From: Streptomyces sp. NBC_01275
GTDB lineage: Bacteria > Actinomycetota > Actinomycetes > Streptomycetales > Streptomycetaceae
DNA length: 64,000 nucleotides
Direction: 5' to 3'
Assembly (NCBI RefSeq): GCF_026340655.1
Contig: NZ_JAPEOZ010000001.1
Coordinates: 4,464,001 to 4,528,000, forward strand
Below the pieces are notes generated by a model. It searched no databases. It had not been told where the DNA came from and saw nothing but the letters and a program-made list of their open reading frames with translations. Below are positions 60,997-64,000 of this stretch, one piece after another. Both the position numbers and the translations under genes were made by a program. Within the stretch, counting starts at the first letter, position 1, and each line of letters starts with the position of its first letter.

Positions 60997-62552
60997 CGAC
61001 TGATTCCCACGTGTCCCACGCGGTCACGCCCCGCCGTACATATCTGATCGGCCGCGCCCGGCCGAACGCGATCGTCGGCCGCAACCGCGAGACCGGCGAG
61101 ATCGCGCTCATCGTCATCGGCGCGTTCCTCGGCATGATGTGCGGGCTCCTCGTCCCCGTCCTCGCCCTGCGCATCGTGCTGCTGAGCGGCTTCCCGATGA
61201 TCGCGCTGGCCGCGGTGTACGTGCCGTACAAGCACCGCACCTTCTACAAGTGGTTCGAGATCAACCGCAGCTACAAGCGCAGCCTGCGCCAGGGCACGAC
61301 GTACCGCTCCGGCGTGATGGAGGCGGGCACCAGGATCGACGGCCAGGAGATCGAGATCGGCCCGCCCCCGGGCATCGGCCGCATCAGCTGGCTCGCCGCC
61401 CCCTTCGGCCCCGACGAGATCGCCGTACTCCTGCACGCCGACCGCCGTACGGTGACGGCCGCAATCGAGATCGAGGGCCCCGGCGTGGGCCTGCGCGACA
61501 GCGAGGACCAGGAGGCCCTCGTCGACCGCTTCGGCACGCTGCTCAAGCACGTGGCGAACGGCGACGGCTTCGTCACCCGCCTGCAGATGCTCGCCCGCAC
61601 CCTCCCCGCCGACCCCGACGCGCACGCCAAGGACGTGGCCGTACGCGGCGACGAGAAGTCCCCGGAGTGGCTCTCCCGCTCCTACGACCAGCTCCAGTCC
61701 ATGGTGTCGACCAGCAGCGAGCAGCACCGCGCCTACCTCGTCGCCTGTATGCAGTACTCCCGCGAACTCGCCGCCGAGGCCCACGCCATGGCCCGCGCCG
61801 CCCGCCCCCAGGCAGGCCGCAAACTGGACCGCGACGCCGGCCTCGCCGTCGTCATGGCCCGCGAGCTCACGGACATCTGCTCCCGCCTCCAGGAGGCGGA
61901 CATCCGCGTACGACAGCCCTTGGGCCAGGGCCGCCTCGCGTCCCTCGTGCACTCCATGTACGACCCGGACCACCCCATCGACCACATCCAGGCGATGACC
62001 CGGCGCAACGCCTGGCCGGCCGAACTGGACGCCATGGAGCCCACCTTCCTCCAGGCCAAGACCCGCGAGTCCTCCACCCGCGCCCCCTGGTGCCACGCCA
62101 CGGCCTGGGTGAAGGAGTGGCCGATGACCCCGGTCGGCGTCAACTTCCTGGCCCCGCTCCTGGTCCACACCCCGGACGTCATCCGCACGGTCGCCGTCAC
62201 GATGGACCTCGAACCCACCGAGGTCGCCATCGAACGCATGCTGACCGAGAAGACGAACGACGAGGCGGAGGCCAGCCGCGCCGCCAAGATGAACCGCACC
62301 GTGGACCCGCGTGACGTGGCCGCCCACTCCCGCCTGGACCAGCGCGGCGAGGACCTGGCGAGCGGCGCGGCCGGCGTGAACCTGGTCGGCTACATCACCG
62401 TCTCCTCCCGCAACCCCGAGGCCCTCGCCCGCGACAAGCGGACGATAAGGGCGTCGGCCGGAAAGTCGTACCTGAAGCTGGAGTGGTGCGACCGAGAGCA
62501 CCACCGCGCGTTCGTGAACACTCTCCCCTTCGCCACCGGCATTCGGAGGTAG
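60993..62552 (+). CDS. SCO6880-like / VirB4 N-terminal-type T4SS protein
   Basis: A 519-aa protein. The N-terminus (about 12-80) has two spans of the PrgI/TcpE type (RRTYLIGRARP, ALIVIGAFLGMM). The rest is a soluble region typical of VirB4 N-terminal domains, and no Walker motif is found. TTG start, 4-bp overlap with the upstream gene. It should work with the ATPase encoded next. Streptomycete SCO6880-family proteins have this layout. Confidence 0.78.
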   Translation: MTTDSHVSHAVTPRRTYLIGRARPNAIVGRNRETGEIALIVIGAFLGMMCGLLVPVLALRIVLLSGFPMIALAAVYVPYKHRTFYKWFEINRSYKRSLRQGTTYRSGVMEAGTRIDGQEIEIGPPPGIGRISWLAAPFGPDEIAVLLHADRRTVTAAIEIEGPGVGLRDSEDQEALVDRFGTLLKHVANGDGFVTRLQMLARTLPADPDAHAKDVAVRGDEKSPEWLSRSYDQLQSMVSTSSEQHRAYLVACMQYSRELAAEAHAMARAARPQAGRKLDRDAGLAVVMARELTDICSRLQEADIRVRQPLGQGRLASLVHSMYDPDHPIDHIQAMTRRNAWPAELDAMEPTFLQAKTRESSTRAPWCHATAWVKEWPMTPVGVNFLAPLLVHTPDVIRTVAVTMDLEPTEVAIERMLTEKTNDEAEASRAAKMNRTVDPRDVAAHSRLDQRGEDLASGAAGVNLVGYITVSSRNPEALARDKRTIRASAGKSYLKLEWCDREHHRAFVNTLPFATGIRR

Positions 62553-62558
62553 GACCTC

Positions 62559-63989
62559 ATGCGGGACCCGCTGTCCGTCCTCACCGACGCCTTCACGTCC
62601 TTCCTCTTCGGCAAGGTCGAGACGACCCGGCTGCCGGTCCGCACGTCCACCGGCCAGGCCCAGGCGGTCTACCTCCCGACCGCCGCCCCCGGCCTGGGCG
62701 ACTCCGGCGTGATCATCGGCCGCGAGGTCTACTCCGGAAAGGGCTACATCTACGACCCCTTCCAGCTGTACGGCCAACAGCTCCCGGCCCCGCACTGGCT
62801 GGTCCTGGGCGAGTCCGGCAACGGCAAGTCGGCCCTGGAGAAGACGTACGTCCTACGACAGCTGCGCTTCCGCGACCGCCAGGTCGTCGTCCTGGACGCC
62901 CAGGGCGAGGACGGCGTGGGCGAATGGAACCTCATCGCGCAGGCGCTGGGGATAACCCCCATCCGCCTGGACCCGATGGCCGCCCTGGACCACGGCATCC
63001 GCCTCAACCCGCTGGACCCGTCGATCACGACGACCGGCCAGCTGGCGCTGCTGCGCACCATCATCGAGGTCGCGATGGGCCACGGCCTCGACGAACGCTC
63101 CGGCTTCGCCCTCAAGGTCGCCCACGCCTACGTCAACGAGACGATCGTCGAACGCCAGCCGGTCCTGACCGACATCGTCGAGCAACTGCGCCACCCCGAA
63201 CCCGAGTCGGCGGAGGCGATGAACGTCGCCATAGACGACGTACGGGCCTGGGGCCTGGACGTGGCACTCGTCCTGGACCGCCTGGTCGACGGTGACCTCA
63301 GGGGCATGTTCGACGGCCCGACGACGGTCGGCATCGACCTGGACGCACCCCTCATCGTCTTCGATTTGTCCCACATCGACCGGAATTCGATCGCCATGCC
63401 GATCCTGATGGCGATCGTCGGCGTCTGGCTGGAGCACACCTGGATCCGCCCCGACCGGAAGAAGCGCATCTTCCTGGTCGAGGAGGCCTGGCACATCATC
63501 AACAGCCCGTTCGTGGCCCAGCTGTTCCAGCGCCTGCTGAAGTTCGGCCGACGACTCGGTCTGTCGTTCGTGGCGGTGGTCCACCACCTGTCCGACGTGG
63601 TGGACGGAGCGGCGGCGAAAGAAGCGGCCGCGATCCTGAAGATGGCCTCGACACGGACCATCTACGCGCAGAAGGCGGACGAGGCGAGAATGACGGGCCG
63701 GGTCCTCGGCCTGCCCAGGTGGGCGGTGGAGATCATCCCCACCCTCACCCCCGGCATCGCGGTGTGGGACGTCAACGGCAACGTCCAAGTGGTCAAACAC
63801 CTGATCACGGAGACGGAACGCCCCCTGGTCTTCACCGACCGCGCGATGACGGAGTCCTCCGCCGACCAGCTCGCCGCCGCCGACGACGCCCTGCACGCGG
63901 CCGAACTGGAACAGGAACGACGGGCGGCGGCCTTCATGGAACAGCACCTGGCCGACTTGGACGGCTCGTCCGAGTCGACGGTGGCCTAG
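62559..63989 (+). CDS. VirB4-like T4SS ATPase
   Basis: A 476-aa cytoplasmic AAA ATPase. Walker A GESGNGKS is at 84-91 and Walker B RIFLVEEAW at about 303-311, with a sensor-like motif (RLGLSFVAVVHHLSDV). It resembles the ATPase half of VirB4 and lacks the N-terminal half, which the preceding gene seems to supply. ATG follows the upstream stop by 6 bp. The operon may continue beyond the window. Confidence 0.87.
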   Translation: MRDPLSVLTDAFTSFLFGKVETTRLPVRTSTGQAQAVYLPTAAPGLGDSGVIIGREVYSGKGYIYDPFQLYGQQLPAPHWLVLGESGNGKSALEKTYVLRQLRFRDRQVVVLDAQGEDGVGEWNLIAQALGITPIRLDPMAALDHGIRLNPLDPSITTTGQLALLRTIIEVAMGHGLDERSGFALKVAHAYVNETIVERQPVLTDIVEQLRHPEPESAEAMNVAIDDVRAWGLDVALVLDRLVDGDLRGMFDGPTTVGIDLDAPLIVFDLSHIDRNSIAMPILMAIVGVWLEHTWIRPDRKKRIFLVEEAWHIINSPFVAQLFQRLLKFGRRLGLSFVAVVHHLSDVVDGAAAKEAAAILKMASTRTIYAQKADEARMTGRVLGLPRWAVEIIPTLTPGIAVWDVNGNVQVVKHLITETERPLVFTDRAMTESSADQLAAADDALHAAELEQERRAAAFMEQHLADLDGSSESTVA

Positions 63990-64000
63990 GCGGCGGGGGG

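Noticed and set aside
1..64000. tRNA, rRNA, insertion sequence or prophage genes
   Set aside because: None recognised by reading the intergenic regions and products. Covariance-model and transposase searches would be needed to exclude small RNAs.

Overview
The window is core chromosome from a Streptomyces or very close relative. Supporting signs are very high GC with G/C in almost every third codon position, frequent GTG/TTG starts, many 4-nt ATGA/GTGA overlaps, and a characteristic gene set: RsiG, Nur, GlnR, MshD (mycothiol), CsoR, PstSCAB under a PHO box, and Ppk. I see no insertion sequence, prophage, CRISPR array, rRNA or tRNA gene. The one clear decayed gene is a GNAT acetyltransferase remnant near 56.0 kb.

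Layout. 0-10 kb: an Eis-like acetyltransferase, the c-di-GMP-dependent anti-sigma RsiG, D-aminoacyl-tRNA deacylase, YgfZ, the nickel regulator Nur, a nitrobindin-like protein, a three-gene operon of related membrane-anchored proteins of unknown function, a DsrE protein, and a sulfurtransferase operon preceded by a tiny Cys-containing leader peptide. 10-20 kb: DUF2993 protein, a sulfur-carrier protein, a hydrolase, GlnR, a LacI regulator, an HtrA-like protease, and an MprAB-like two-component pair. 19.7-28 kb: a fused pectate lyase/pectin methylesterase with a leader that can mask its ribosome binding site, an orphan response regulator, an ABC exporter preceded by two tiny paralogous cationic peptides, a 5'-nucleotidase and mycothiol synthase. 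28-37 kb: an ABC-2 transporter operon, an ECF sigma / 71-aa linker protein / zinc anti-sigma operon, and a GntR-ABC-fused permease operon starting inside a 52-bp palindrome.

37.6-48.3 kb is a phosphate district: polyphosphate kinase, a CHAD protein, a Nudix hydrolase, pstS-pstC-pstA-pstB behind a three-unit PHO box, then the low-affinity Pit transporter with its DUF47 partner. CsoR with its palindromic operator follows. 48.7-57.8 kb holds envelope and secreted proteins: a lipoprotein, a Tat-exported flavin oxidase, a PAP2 phosphatase, a lysozyme-NlpC/P60 hydrolase, a trypsin-like protease and an S53 peptidase.

58.2-64 kb contains an apparently intact chromosomal type IV secretion-like operon: VirB2-like, VirB8-like and VirB6-like proteins, then a VirB4-type machine split into two polypeptides. 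Its upstream region carries two perfect palindromes. The observations I rate highest are this operon, the twin cationic peptides beside the ABC exporter, the SD-masking leader of the pectinase, the three-paralogue operon, and the sigma/linker/anti-sigma arrangement.
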